From contig JAEURA010000074.1 in NCBI GenBank assembly GCA_016789005.1, forward strand, positions 1 to 33,340: a stretch of DNA of 33,340 nucleotides, written 5' to 3'. This document shows, piece after piece, positions 17,104 through 26,080 of the stretch. The notes beneath the pieces were generated by a model, which made no database searches, was not told where the DNA came from, and saw nothing but the letters and a program-made list of their open reading frames with translations. Source of the DNA: Anaerolineae bacterium (GTDB taxonomy: Bacteria > Chloroflexota > Anaerolineae > Aggregatilineales > Phototrophicaceae). The position numbers and the translations under genes are program-made. Position 1 is the stretch's first letter, and each line of letters starts with the position of its first letter.

Positions 17104-17859
17104 ATGAGCCACTTCCTGGAACTGCGCGACATCAAAAAATCCTTTGGCGAAGTACAGTCTTTGCGCGGCGTCACCATGACGGTGGATCGCGGTGAGGTGA
17201 TCGGGCTGCTCGGCGATAACGGCGCGGGCAAATCGACGCTGATCAAGATCATCACCGGTTATTATCATCCCGACGAGGGAGAAATTCTGTTCAATGGGCA
17301 GCGAGTCGAGCATCTGACCGTGCCCAGAGCGCGACAGCTTGGCGTCGAGACGGTCTACCAGGAGCGGGCGCTGGCAGACCAGCAGTCGCTCTGGCGCAAC
17401 ATCTTCATCGGGCGGGAGCTGACCACGCGCTTCGGGCTGATGGACATCCCGCGCATGCGCGCCGAGACGCAGCGCCTGATGCAGGAACACATGGGCTTCA
17501 CCTCGACGGCAGTCACCCCGGATTCTCCGGTGCTGACCTTCAGCGGCGGCGAGAAGCAGGGCGTCGCTATCGTGCGCGCGCTCTACTTTCAGGCGGAGCT
17601 GATCATCCTGGACGAGCCGACGATGGGTCTGGCGCTGAGCGAGACCGGCAAGCTGCTGGAATTCGTCGAACAGGTGCGGACGGCGGGGAAATCGGTGATC
17701 TTCATCGATCACAATATCTTTCACGTCTACGAAGTGGCGGATCGCATCGTCCTGCTGGATCGCGGGCGGGTCGCCGGCGAGTTTCGCACCAGCGATCTGA
17801 CGCTCAACGAGCTGCTCGACAAGATGCGCCGCGTCGCCAAGACCGGCAGCCTGGACTGA
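17104..17859 (+). CDS. Sugar ABC transporter ATPase, single domain
   Basis: 251 residues, one ABC domain, as in FrcA-type transporters rather than the usual double RbsA type. Walker A is GDNGAGKST (about 37-45), the Q-loop VYQERALADQQ, the signature FSGGEKQGVAIVRAL, Walker B LIILDEPTMGL and the H-loop IFIDHNIF. The ATG is at the start of MSHFLELRDIKKSFGE. It is 10 bases before the permease gene. It would act as a homodimer, energising the permease at 17870-18877. Confidence 0.92.
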   Translation: MSHFLELRDIKKSFGEVQSLRGVTMTVDRGEVIGLLGDNGAGKSTLIKIITGYYHPDEGEILFNGQRVEHLTVPRARQLGVETVYQERALADQQSLWRNIFIGRELTTRFGLMDIPRMRAETQRLMQEHMGFTSTAVTPDSPVLTFSGGEKQGVAIVRALYFQAELIILDEPTMGLALSETGKLLEFVEQVRTAGKSVIFIDHNIFHVYEVADRIVLLDRGRVAGEFRTSDLTLNELLDKMRRVAKTGSLD

Positions 17860-17869
17860 GGGGGAAAAG

Positions 17870-18877
17870 ATGGAACACGCCACGACACAAAGCGCGCTCG
17901 CCCCCGCTCCCGCGCCGACGCTGCGCACCCGCGTGCGCCGCAACGCCCTGCAGATCGGCATCTTCGTGGTGCTGCTGCTGCTGTGGGGCATCTTCATCGT
18001 CGCCGCGCCCAGGACATTCCTCGCCCCGGAGATTTACGCCTCGTTCATGGCGACCGTGCCGTTCTTCGGCATCGTGGCGCTGCCGCTGACGATGGTGGTG
18101 ATCGCCGGCGATATCGACCTATCCTTCCCGTCGATCATGGCGGTGGGGGTGGTCGCCTTCGTGCTGGTCTTTGATTCGACTGCGAATGTGTGGCTCGCCT
18201 TCGCCGCCTGCATCGGATCGGGATTTGCCGTCGGCATCATCAACGGCTTGATTGTCGTGCGGCTGGGCATTCCGCCGCTGATCGCCACCATCGGCACACA
18301 GTTCTTCTGGCGGGGCGTCATCCTGATCGTCACCAATGGGCGGTCTGAAGTGCTGGTCGAGCCGAAGAATTCACCGCTGGGGCAGATGCTCGTCGGCAAG
18401 ATCGGCGACTACGTGCCGATGCAGATGGTCTGGTATATCCTGATCGGCATCGCCATCTGGGCGCTGCTCAACCGCCACCGCTTTGGGGCGCATACCTATC
18501 TGACCGGCGACAACGTCAACAGCGCGCGGCTGATGGGCGTCAACGTGGACCGGACGCGCATCCTGCTCTTCGCCCTGGTCGGCGCGGCGGCGGCGTTCGC
18601 CGGGCTGGTCGCCAGCCTGCACGTCACCAACTTCTTCACCACGCTGGGCGAAGGCTACCTGCTGACCACCCTGGCGTCGATCTTCCTGGGCGGCACTTCG
18701 GCATTTGGCGGGGTCGGCTCGATCCTGGGCACGTTCATCGCGACGTTCATCATCGGCTCGATCAACGCCGGAATCGTCGCCATCGGTCTGACGGGCTTCT
18801 GGACGCAGCTCATCTATGGGCTGATCATCACCGTCAGCGTCACCATGCACACGATAGTGCGCCGTCGCGTCGGCTGA
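17870..18877 (+). CDS. Sugar ABC transporter permease (CUT2, FrcC-like)
   Basis: 335 residues with about eight to ten membrane helices. Family motifs are LTMVVIAGDIDLSFPSIMAV, VRLGIPPLIATIGTQFFWRG, the loop NRHRFGAHTYLTGDNVNSARLMGVNV and the C-terminal IFLGGTSAFGGVGSILGTF. The N-terminus is an unusual Ala/Pro/Thr-rich cytoplasmic stretch of about 25 residues. It is the last gene of the plus-strand series and converges on the TIR-TPR gene, 19 bases away. Confidence 0.92.
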   Translation: MEHATTQSALAPAPAPTLRTRVRRNALQIGIFVVLLLLWGIFIVAAPRTFLAPEIYASFMATVPFFGIVALPLTMVVIAGDIDLSFPSIMAVGVVAFVLVFDSTANVWLAFAACIGSGFAVGIINGLIVVRLGIPPLIATIGTQFFWRGVILIVTNGRSEVLVEPKNSPLGQMLVGKIGDYVPMQMVWYILIGIAIWALLNRHRFGAHTYLTGDNVNSARLMGVNVDRTRILLFALVGAAAAFAGLVASLHVTNFFTTLGEGYLLTTLASIFLGGTSAFGGVGSILGTFIATFIIGSINAGIVAIGLTGFWTQLIYGLIITVSVTMHTIVRRRVG

Positions 18878-18896
18878 AAGCGGACGCAGCGGCAGA

Positions 18897-20822
18897 TCAA
18901 CCGCTGAAGATGACGGTCGGCAGCAGTGGAATCGTCTCGTCGAATCCCGGCAGCGTCAGCAGCAGTGGCAGAGGCGTCGCCGCGATCTGGGTCGCCGGCG
19001 CAGGTCCAGAGGTTATCGGCAGCTGAGTCGCCGGCGCAGGCTCAGAAGTGATCGGCGCTTCAGTCACCGGCACAACCAGCAAGGTCGCCGGCATCTCCGC
19101 CGTCGCCGGGTAAGAGGGCTGGGTCGCCGGAAAGACGTAGCGCTGGGTTGCGCGCGTGGTCGCACTGGCGGTGGGCGAAGGCGTCACCGGGAAGACGGTG
19201 CGCAGGTCGAGAGTCGGCGTTTGCAGCCTTTCCAGCGCCAGATTCAGGCTGCGGTAGGTGTTCTCGTCGTCCAGACCGAATGCGATTGCCGCCGAAAAAT
19301 CCTGCGCCGCCAGTTCGTACTTCGCCAGCGCGTAGTAAGCTGCGCCCCGGTTGTTGTAGGCTTCGGCGTTCGTCTCATCGATCTGAAGGGTGCGCGTGTA
19401 ATCCGCCAGCGCCAGGTCGTACGCATTCTGGGTCGCGCGCGCCACGCCGCGATTATAGTATGCCGTGCTGTTGCCGGGTTCCAGGGCGATGATCTGCGTG
19501 AAATCCGCTTCTGCCTCGGCGGGTCTGCCCAACCTGAGCAGGAGATGCCCCCGGCTGAGCAGCGCGTCGACGAAGGTCGGGTCGAGGACGATGGCGCGGC
19601 TGTAATCCGCCAGCGCGCCCTCCAGATCGCCAACGTCCGCCCGCACCAGCCCGCGCGCTCGAAATGCCAGCGGGTTTTCAGGGTACTGCTCCACCAGAAG
19701 GTCCATCCGCGCGATCTGGGCGCTCACGCCGATTCCAGCGCGAATGTTGAGAGACACGGCGTTCAGTTCGTTCAGGATGTGCTGTCCCTGTTCAGCATCA
19801 AGCCGCAGCAGCGCCGCCTGAGTCAGCGTGCCGGGGATCGGCGTGAGCGTCTCACCGGCGATTGCCACGCGGGTATCGGCAGCGTCGGCGCGCAGCAGCG
19901 CCAACCCCTGAAAGACCGTCGCCGTCGCCACCTGGTCCAGGGCTGCCCCTTGCGCGACGGTGGCGGTGGCGATCTGCCGGTTGGCGTCGTTGATCTGTGT
20001 GCCGGCGACCAGCGCCGCGATGGTCAGCGCCACGACCAGCAGCGCGGCGATCACCGTCGCCGCGCCCGCCCGCCGGCTCTGACGCTGGGCACGCTGCGAC
20101 GCCGCGTTCAGCGCATCGATCTGCTGCTGACGTTCAGCGGCTTCCTCAGCTTCCTGATGCAGCGACGCGCGTATGAACGCTCGGTGCGCCTCGGTCGCCT
20201 GCGGCGGTTTCCTCGCCTCTCGTTTCAGCCAGCGCTCGGCTTCGCGCAGATCGCTGCCCGACAGCAGGGTGCTGTGGTCGAAGCCCTTTTCGCGCCATTC
20301 GCCGGCGCGAATCAGCAGACGGGTGTGCAGACGCACGCGGGCAAAATCAGTCTCGACGACTTCGATCAGCCGCTTCAGACTGGCTTCAAAGCTATCGTTT
20401 TCGCGGAAGAAGAGCCAGTTGATGCCCTCGACGATGCTCCAGTTCTTGCGGGCGATTTCGAGCAGATCGCGCCCGGCGATGATTTCCGCCAGAAAGCCGG
20501 ACGGCTTGACCGCCGCCAGCTTGCCGTAAGCAGCGCTGATGTCGGTGTCGGCGTGAACGACCGGGATGATGCGCTTGTGATTGGTGATGGCATGGGCGAT
20601 TTCGAGCGCGCAGACCGGCGAGGACAGCGAGTCCGGGGTGATGATCAGCACAAAGCCGTTGGCGGCTTCGATTCCCTCCTGGATCGCCTTCCACCACTCG
20701 GTGGACATGGGGATGTCGTCCCAGTCAATCCAGGAGTCGCGCCCGCTCTGCTGAAGCGCATCGAAGAGCCGCCGTGCGAAGGCGATGTTGTGCCGCGAAT
20801 AGGAGATGAACACGTCCGCCAC
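18897..20822 (-). CDS. TIR domain-membrane helix-TPR protein
   Basis: 641 residues from a GTG at 20822, 6 bases after GAGGAAGG. Residues 1-150 form a TIR domain (MADVFISYSRHNIAFARRLF; WIDWDDIP). SSPVCALEIAHA places Glu74 where the catalytic glutamate of NAD-cleaving TIR proteins sits. A linker of charged helices (about 150-250) leads to a membrane helix at about 252-274. The C-terminal part, predicted outside the membrane, has an ATATVAQG-type coil, four TPR units (about 384-519; FRARGLVRADVGDLEGALADYS is typical in style) and a Pro/Thr tail with PITSEPAPATQ repeats. It follows the kinase gene by 65 bases on the same strand. It could be an NADase effector or a scaffold. Confidence 0.88.
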   Translation of the reverse strand: MADVFISYSRHNIAFARRLFDALQQSGRDSWIDWDDIPMSTEWWKAIQEGIEAANGFVLIITPDSLSSPVCALEIAHAITNHKRIIPVVHADTDISAAYGKLAAVKPSGFLAEIIAGRDLLEIARKNWSIVEGINWLFFRENDSFEASLKRLIEVVETDFARVRLHTRLLIRAGEWREKGFDHSTLLSGSDLREAERWLKREARKPPQATEAHRAFIRASLHQEAEEAAERQQQIDALNAASQRAQRQSRRAGAATVIAALLVVALTIAALVAGTQINDANRQIATATVAQGAALDQVATATVFQGLALLRADAADTRVAIAGETLTPIPGTLTQAALLRLDAEQGQHILNELNAVSLNIRAGIGVSAQIARMDLLVEQYPENPLAFRARGLVRADVGDLEGALADYSRAIVLDPTFVDALLSRGHLLLRLGRPAEAEADFTQIIALEPGNSTAYYNRGVARATQNAYDLALADYTRTLQIDETNAEAYNNRGAAYYALAKYELAAQDFSAAIAFGLDDENTYRSLNLALERLQTPTLDLRTVFPVTPSPTASATTRATQRYVFPATQPSYPATAEMPATLLVVPVTEAPITSEPAPATQLPITSGPAPATQIAATPLPLLLTLPGFDETIPLLPTVIFSG

Positions 20823-20887
20823 GATGCGCCTTCCTCATTCATCAGAGCGCATGTTGTGCCACGTCGTCGTAGCCGCGCTTCAGCGCC

Positions 20888-23800
20888 TCACGGCTGGTCG
20901 GCAAAGGTCCAGACGGTGTATCCGCTGAAGGTCGTCTGCTCGCCATCGACCTCGTTGCCGGAGAAGAAACCGGTCCCAAGTTCAACCCCGCCGCCGCCGG
21001 GGATCATCGGCAGTTCGAATCTGCCGACCGGCTGCCCGTTGACGATCAGAAAGCCATGCTCGCGCACCGCTACCAGGATCAGCTCGTTAACATCATTTGC
21101 GCCCTGGCGCAGCGCTCCCGCCGGACCCGACTGACTCAGAGTGAATTCCCCGTTGAAGTCGTAAAGATACCAGGTCTGCCGCATGGCGTCGACGATCAGG
21201 CGGACGAAGCGATTCGTGCCGGGCTTGCGGAAGTCGAAGCCGATATCCCAACCGTTCTGATCGGTCAGGTACGGCACGCCCAGAACCGCCTGGGCGATGA
21301 AAGATCCGCGCTGGACGCCCTCGGCGGCGAGGCTTTCGGCGCCGCCGTTGTTGGGGCGATGAGGCAGTATGCCGTCGGAAGGTCCGAAGGCAGGATCAAG
21401 CGCGCCCACGTTGGCGCTGACGATCACGACATCAATGCCGGGCGGGCTTCCGGCGGCGAATTCTGTGCCGATGTACACCTCACCGCTGTTGAGGATGGCG
21501 GAGAAGTCGAGGACGGCGATGATTTCGCCGTTGAGCAGGGCGATGCCCGTTTCTCCGAAGGCGACCAGGGTCAGCCGGTTGATCGTGCCAGGGCGGGTGT
21601 TGAACGGCGCGCTGTGCGACCCGTTCGCCTGGGTCTCTGCGCCCAGGTCATAGCTCCAGGTGCGGTTGCTGGTGATGTAGAAGCGCAGCTCCTGATTCGG
21701 CGCTTCCTGCTCGCGGACTGCAACTCCGATATCCCAGTAGGAAGTCGTGTTTGGCATCTCGAAGGCGATCTCGACGAACAGGTCGCTCGCCGCGCAGCAC
21801 AGGGAGACGGTGCGAATGAAGCCGTCATCCTGCGTGGTCAACACCCGGCGCTCCATCAGATCGCCAGGGCTGAAGATGCCGGGACGCCCGACTTGCGGCT
21901 GCCGAGTCGGGCTGGGCAGCAGCGTCGGCGACGCGAGCACCTGCGGCGTCGGCGTGCGCGACACCAGGACGCGCGGTTGCACGCTTGCCGTCGGGCTGGT
22001 CACGGCGATGGCTGCGCGCGCGGTCGCCGTCGCCCGCAGCGCGGTCGCGCGAGCGTTGAGCGCTGCCATGGTGCCGGAAACGCCGCCGGCGGTTGCGGTT
22101 AGCGGACCCGCTGCTGCGGTGGCGGTCAGGTTCGCGGCGTCAGTCTGAAGCGCTGAAAGGGTCGCCTGTGCCGCCAGCAGCTCGGCGCTCCGCGTGGCGG
22201 TCGCTGCCGATTCGGTCGCGAGGCGCTGCGCACTGGCGGTCAGCGAGTCCTCGGTCGCCCGTGCATCCAGCGCCGTCTGGGTCGCCGTCAGTGCCGTCCA
22301 CAGCGCCTCGGCAGTCCCCGTCGCCTGCGCATCGAAGGTGGTCTGCGTCGCCGTCTGATCGGCGGCGTGTGTCGCCCGCGCATCGAGCGCTGTCTGTGTC
22401 GCAGCCTGATCGACAGCGGCGTGTGTCGCCTGCGCATCGAGCGCCGTCTGCGTCGCGGTCTGCGCCGCCGACAGCGCTTCGGCGGTCCCCGTCGCCCGCG
22501 CATCGAGCGCTGCCTGGGTTGCCGTTTGCGCTGCCTGGGCTGCCGCCGTACTGGTCGCCTGCGCGTCGCGTATCGCCTGCTCGGCGGCGGCGGTCGCCGA
22601 TGCGGCGGCATTGTTCGCCGCCCGCGTATTCCGGACGATGGCATCGAGGGTGGCAGCGACGTTGATCGCCGCTTGAGTCGCTTCCTGCTCCGCCTGAAGG
22701 GTGGCGGCGGCGTTGGTGGCAATCGCCGCCGAGGTGGCGGTGTTGCGCGCGATCAGCGTCTCCAACGCCTGGGCGGCGGCGGTTTCGACCGCCTGAGTCG
22801 CCTGCGCTGCCGCCGTCTCTGAAGCTCGCGCGGTGCGGGTGAGGACAGCGCGTTCGGTCGCCGACAGGGCGATCTCGGCTTCGTGGGCGGCGGTCGCCGA
22901 AGCGGCGATCTGCTCCGCAGAAAGGGACGGGGTCAGCGTTGCGGACGGCAGCGGAGTCGCCGTCGCCGAGGGCGTCAGCGAAGGAGTCCAGGTCGGGGTG
23001 AGCGTCTCGGTCGGCGGAAGCGGGGTGGCGCTCGGCGGTGGGTCGGTCACCTCACCGGCTGTCGGGCTGGCGATCAGCGCCGCGCCCTCCGCCGTCGCCG
23101 TCATGTTCGCCATGCCGACCAGCGTCGCCTGCCCGGCGGTGGCGGTGGCATCCAGGTCCGGCGCGCCCCGGTTCTGCATGAGCAGCAGGACGCCCGCTGC
23201 GACGGCGACGATCAAGCCGGCGCCCAAGCCGACCGCCAGCCCGACCCGCTGCTGGCGAATGGTCTGGCTGAGGCTCTGCGACGTGCTGCCCGAAGGTGCG
23301 CCGGCGGTGGCGGCGGGTGCTGCGCTCTGCTGCGAACCCGACCCGCCCGGCACGACGACGGTGCGCGTCGTCTCCAGCGGGCGGGTGAAGAAACCTGTCT
23401 CGCCCACCATCCGCTCGCCTACCGACTGACGGAACGCCTCGGCGAAGGCGCGCATCGATGGAAAACGCGCCGCGCCGTCCTTCGCCAGCGCCCGCTCCAT
23501 CACCAGCCCCAGACCCGGCGAAAGATCGGCGCGCAGCAGTGTCGGAGACGGCGGCGGCGTGTTGATATGCAGCTGCATGACGGCGTAGGGCGTCTCGGCT
23601 TCGAAGGGCAGCTTGCCGGTCAGCATGGTGAACAGCACGACCGCCAGCGCGTACTGATCGGTCCCCGCCGTCGCCGGGTCGCCGCGCCACTGTTCAGGAG
23701 CCATGTAATGCGGCGAGCCGATCACGCTGCTGCCGCGCGTCAGGTTGGTGGAATCCCCGGCTTTGGCGATGCCGAAATCGACCAGGAAGGCGTCGCCGTG

Positions 23801-24259
23801 ATTGTCGAACATGATGTTGCCGGGCTTGATGTCGCGGTGGATGACGCCGCGTTCGTGCGCATAGTCGAGCGCGCCGGCGAGCTGGTCCAGCAGGGCGGCG
23901 CACTCGCCCGGCGTGGGCAGCTTGCCCGACTTGCGGGCGGCGTCGATGCGCTGCGAAAGCGTGCCGCCGGTCAGCAGACGCATGACGATGTACAGCTGAC
24001 CGTTGATCACGCCGTAGTCGTAGATCGGCACGATGTGGGCATGTTCCAGCGATGCGGCGGTCTGTGCTTCGCGGATGAAACGGGCGACCAGCTCCTCCTG
24101 TGCGGTGAAGTTCGGGGCGATCACCTTGAGTGCGACCTCGCGCTTGAGGTCCTCCTGGTAGGCTCTGTAGACCGCGCCCATCCCGCCCATGCCGAGCATC
24201 TCGCGGATGGTGTATTTGCCGAGCTTCTGACCGACCAGATTTGGCTGCATCGCCCTCAT
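20888..24259 (-). CDS. Transmembrane Ser/Thr protein kinase with lectin-like ectodomains
   Basis: 1123 residues. The kinase domain covers about 14-280: glycine loop GMGGMGAVY, Lys45 (VALKV), Asp143 (HRDIKPGN), Asp161 (DFG) and MAPEQ. One membrane helix lies at about 338-361. A long Ala/Thr-rich region (about 370-780) includes a run at about 567-674 of imperfect repeats of the form ATQTALDARAT. The tail (about 790-1123) has two related domains, ETGIALLNGEIIAVLDF and EHGFLIVNGQPVGRFELP being equivalent pieces. They look like LamG/ConA or DUF1080-type beta-sandwiches. It would sense something outside the cell and phosphorylate internal targets. The start may be the ATG at 24250. Confidence 0.9.
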   Translation of the reverse strand: MRAMQPNLVGQKLGKYTIREMLGMGGMGAVYRAYQEDLKREVALKVIAPNFTAQEELVARFIREAQTAASLEHAHIVPIYDYGVINGQLYIVMRLLTGGTLSQRIDAARKSGKLPTPGECAALLDQLAGALDYAHERGVIHRDIKPGNIMFDNHGDAFLVDFGIAKAGDSTNLTRGSSVIGSPHYMAPEQWRGDPATAGTDQYALAVVLFTMLTGKLPFEAETPYAVMQLHINTPPPSPTLLRADLSPGLGLVMERALAKDGAARFPSMRAFAEAFRQSVGERMVGETGFFTRPLETTRTVVVPGGSGSQQSAAPAATAGAPSGSTSQSLSQTIRQQRVGLAVGLGAGLIVAVAAGVLLLMQNRGAPDLDATATAGQATLVGMANMTATAEGAALIASPTAGEVTDPPPSATPLPPTETLTPTWTPSLTPSATATPLPSATLTPSLSAEQIAASATAAHEAEIALSATERAVLTRTARASETAAAQATQAVETAAAQALETLIARNTATSAAIATNAAATLQAEQEATQAAINVAATLDAIVRNTRAANNAAASATAAAEQAIRDAQATSTAAAQAAQTATQAALDARATGTAEALSAAQTATQTALDAQATHAAVDQAATQTALDARATHAADQTATQTTFDAQATGTAEALWTALTATQTALDARATEDSLTASAQRLATESAATATRSAELLAAQATLSALQTDAANLTATAAAGPLTATAGGVSGTMAALNARATALRATATARAAIAVTSPTASVQPRVLVSRTPTPQVLASPTLLPSPTRQPQVGRPGIFSPGDLMERRVLTTQDDGFIRTVSLCCAASDLFVEIAFEMPNTTSYWDIGVAVREQEAPNQELRFYITSNRTWSYDLGAETQANGSHSAPFNTRPGTINRLTLVAFGETGIALLNGEIIAVLDFSAILNSGEVYIGTEFAAGSPPGIDVVIVSANVGALDPAFGPSDGILPHRPNNGGAESLAAEGVQRGSFIAQAVLGVPYLTDQNGWDIGFDFRKPGTNRFVRLIVDAMRQTWYLYDFNGEFTLSQSGPAGALRQGANDVNELILVAVREHGFLIVNGQPVGRFELPMIPGGGGVELGTGFFSGNEVDGEQTTFSGYTVWTFADQP

Positions 24260-24286
24260 GCCTTCAGGGTTGAAAACCGTTTCCGT

Positions 24287-24292
24287 ATTGTA
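24287..24292 (-). promoter_or_regulatory. TACAAT -10-like element before kinase gene
   Basis: On the minus strand GGTTACAAT lies 27 bases before the kinase ATG at 24259. No -35 match at the right distance. If real, kinase and TIR-TPR genes have their own promoter separate from the M50 gene. Confidence 0.4.
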
Positions 24293-24332
24293 ACCGCTGG
24301 ACGTTTTTCACGCGAATACACCCGGCATCGGG

Positions 24333-25046
24333 TCAGCGCCGGCGGCGGCGAATCAGGCTGAAGTACACCGCCGCCCCAACGATCAGGATCGCCAGCCCCG
24401 CCCACAGCAGCGCCCAGACCGCAGCCGGGACCAGCGGCGCAACTTCGGCGCTGAACGCCGCCGCATCGTTGCGCAGCGCGCCGGCGCTGATGTCGGCGCT
24501 GCCGGTCAGGGCGATCAGGTCGTTGACGGCGTTCAACCCGGTCAGGATCGCCAGCAGATTCAGCGCCAGCATGGTCACCCCCCGGTCGGCATAGCGCCAG
24601 AGCAGGACGAGGACCCCCGCCATGATCAAACCGACGAAGAACGCCAGTGAGAGCAGCTGCGTATAAAACACGGTCACCAGCGCCAGGAGGATCGCTAGCG
24701 CCAGGGCGATGCTGCGCGGGTAGGGCAGGGTGTTGGTGAGGTAGAAGAGGAGCGCGCCGAAGAGCGCCGCCCCCAGATAGCCCGCCGGCAGGATCAGCGC
24801 GCGGCTGCCGCCCGCCGTCAGCGCGTAGCCGCCGCCGTTTTGATCGACCACGAACTGCTGGAAGTGCCCGCCGCTGATCAGCGCCGCTGCGCCGTGCCCG
24901 GTCTCGTGGACGAAGGTGACGAACAGGCGAAACGGATAGAGGACAACGCCCAGCGCCGGAACATTCCACAGGATGAAGACGATGACGGCTGCCAGCGCCG
25001 CCGTCACCAGCGCCCGCTGACGAAAAAACATGAGATGTGCAAACAT
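24333..25046 (-). CDS. M50-like membrane metalloprotease
   Basis: 237 residues and about six to seven hydrophobic segments. The zinc-protease motif HETGH is at residues 47-51 (TFVHETGHGAAALISGG), at the edge of the second helix, as in M50/site-2-protease-like and M50B-like proteins. The second M50 motif (an Asp in a later helix, usually NxxPxxxLDG) is not evident; DLIALTGSAD near the end is only a weak candidate, so activity is uncertain. GGGAGGAAG (25062-25054) precedes the ATG. It lies 73 bases upstream of the kinase gene on the same strand, so a signalling link is possible. The C-terminus is RRRRR. Confidence 0.8.
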   Translation of the reverse strand: MFAHLMFFRQRALVTAALAAVIVFILWNVPALGVVLYPFRLFVTFVHETGHGAAALISGGHFQQFVVDQNGGGYALTAGGSRALILPAGYLGAALFGALLFYLTNTLPYPRSIALALAILLALVTVFYTQLLSLAFFVGLIMAGVLVLLWRYADRGVTMLALNLLAILTGLNAVNDLIALTGSADISAGALRNDAAAFSAEVAPLVPAAVWALLWAGLAILIVGAAVYFSLIRRRRR

Positions 25047-25099
25047 GACGAACTTCCTCCCAACGTTTGCTGATTCACACCCGCTGTTGGCTCGCTGTC

Positions 25100-25108
25100 T
25101 GTTACAAT
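25100..25108 (+). promoter_or_regulatory. Extended -10 promoter element
   Basis: TGTTACAAT matches the extended -10 form TGnTAnnnT. It ends 6 bases before the ATG at 25115, which has no ribosome binding site, suggesting a leaderless mRNA. Confidence 0.5.
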
Positions 25109-25114
25109 AATTGC

Positions 25115-26053
25115 ATGTCCAAGTTCACATTTGCAGAAAAAGGAAACCACTTGGCGCAGCAGCAGTCGCAGCTCAAAGAGCGTTTGCGTTTTGGCACGGT
25201 GGGTTCGCCGCAGACCACGCCCGTCAGTGGGACCATCGCTGCTATTCATCATAGCCGCGAACTTGGTTTGGAGCATCTGGAGATCGCCTGGGTGCAGAGC
25301 GTGCGGGTCAGCGACGAGATGTGCGCGCAGATCAAGGCGGCGGCGGAAGCGCGGCAGATCAGCCTGAGCATCCATGCGCCGTACTTCATCAACCTCAACA
25401 GTCAGACGACGGAGCTGATGGAAAAGAGCGACGCCCGTCTGCTGGCGGCGGCGCGCAAGGGTTTCCTCGCCGGGGCGAAGGACATCGTCTTTCATCCGGG
25501 CAGCTACCACAGCCAGCCGCCGGAACAGGTCTACGAACGCGCCCGCCAGAAGCTCCTCGAACTGACCGGCATCCTGCGCGAGGAAGGCGTGGCGGTCAAT
25601 CTTCGCCCAGAGACGATGGGCAAATCGGCGATGTTCGGCACGCTCGACGAGGTGATCCAGCTCAGCGCCGATGTGCCGGGGGTGCTGCCCTGCATCGACT
25701 GGGCGCATCTGCACGCGCGGCAGGGAGACGGCACGTTCAACAGCTATGCCGAATTCGCCGATGCGCTGCGCCGGGTCAAAGCCGGGTTGGGCGAAGAGGG
25801 TCTGGGCAAACTGCACTTTCACATGAGCGGAATCGCCTACACCGCCAAGGGCGAAAAAGAGCATCTGCCGCTGAACGAAGCCGACCTGCACTATCGTGAA
25901 CTGCTGCAAGCTTTCGTCGATTATGGCGTCGGCGGAACGGTGGGCGTGGAAGCGCCGCTGCCGTTCCACGTGGCGGACGCCCTGATGCTTCAGGCGACCT
26001 ATCGCCGTCTGCTGGGGGCGGGCGGCGACGACTCGGAACAGGGCGACGGGTAG
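25115..26053 (+). CDS. Endonuclease IV-like TIM barrel protein
   Basis: 312 residues. It resembles AP endonuclease family 2 (Nfo). Metal-ligand motifs occur in order: His87 (SIHAPYFINLN), His127 (VFHPGSYH), Glu166 (RPETMGK), Asp195 and His198 (CIDWAHLHA), His234/236 (KLHFHMSG) and Glu279 (GVEAPLP). It may cut DNA at abasic sites, though sugar isomerases share this fold. The ATG at 25115 is used; a GTG or TTG nearer RFGTVGSP (residue 25) is possible because that is where the family homology usually begins. The beta-phosphoglucomutase-like gene follows after 27 bases. Confidence 0.82.
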   Translation: MSKFTFAEKGNHLAQQQSQLKERLRFGTVGSPQTTPVSGTIAAIHHSRELGLEHLEIAWVQSVRVSDEMCAQIKAAAEARQISLSIHAPYFINLNSQTTELMEKSDARLLAAARKGFLAGAKDIVFHPGSYHSQPPEQVYERARQKLLELTGILREEGVAVNLRPETMGKSAMFGTLDEVIQLSADVPGVLPCIDWAHLHARQGDGTFNSYAEFADALRRVKAGLGEEGLGKLHFHMSGIAYTAKGEKEHLPLNEADLHYRELLQAFVDYGVGGTVGVEAPLPFHVADALMLQATYRRLLGAGGDDSEQGDG

Positions 26054-26080
26054 CCATCGGGCGCGAAGGCAGGGGGAATC

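Noticed and set aside
22240..22560. CRISPR or tandem DNA repeat array
   Set aside because: The repetition is the coding sequence for imperfect ATQTALDARAT-type protein repeats in the kinase stalk; unit lengths vary and the frame stays open.
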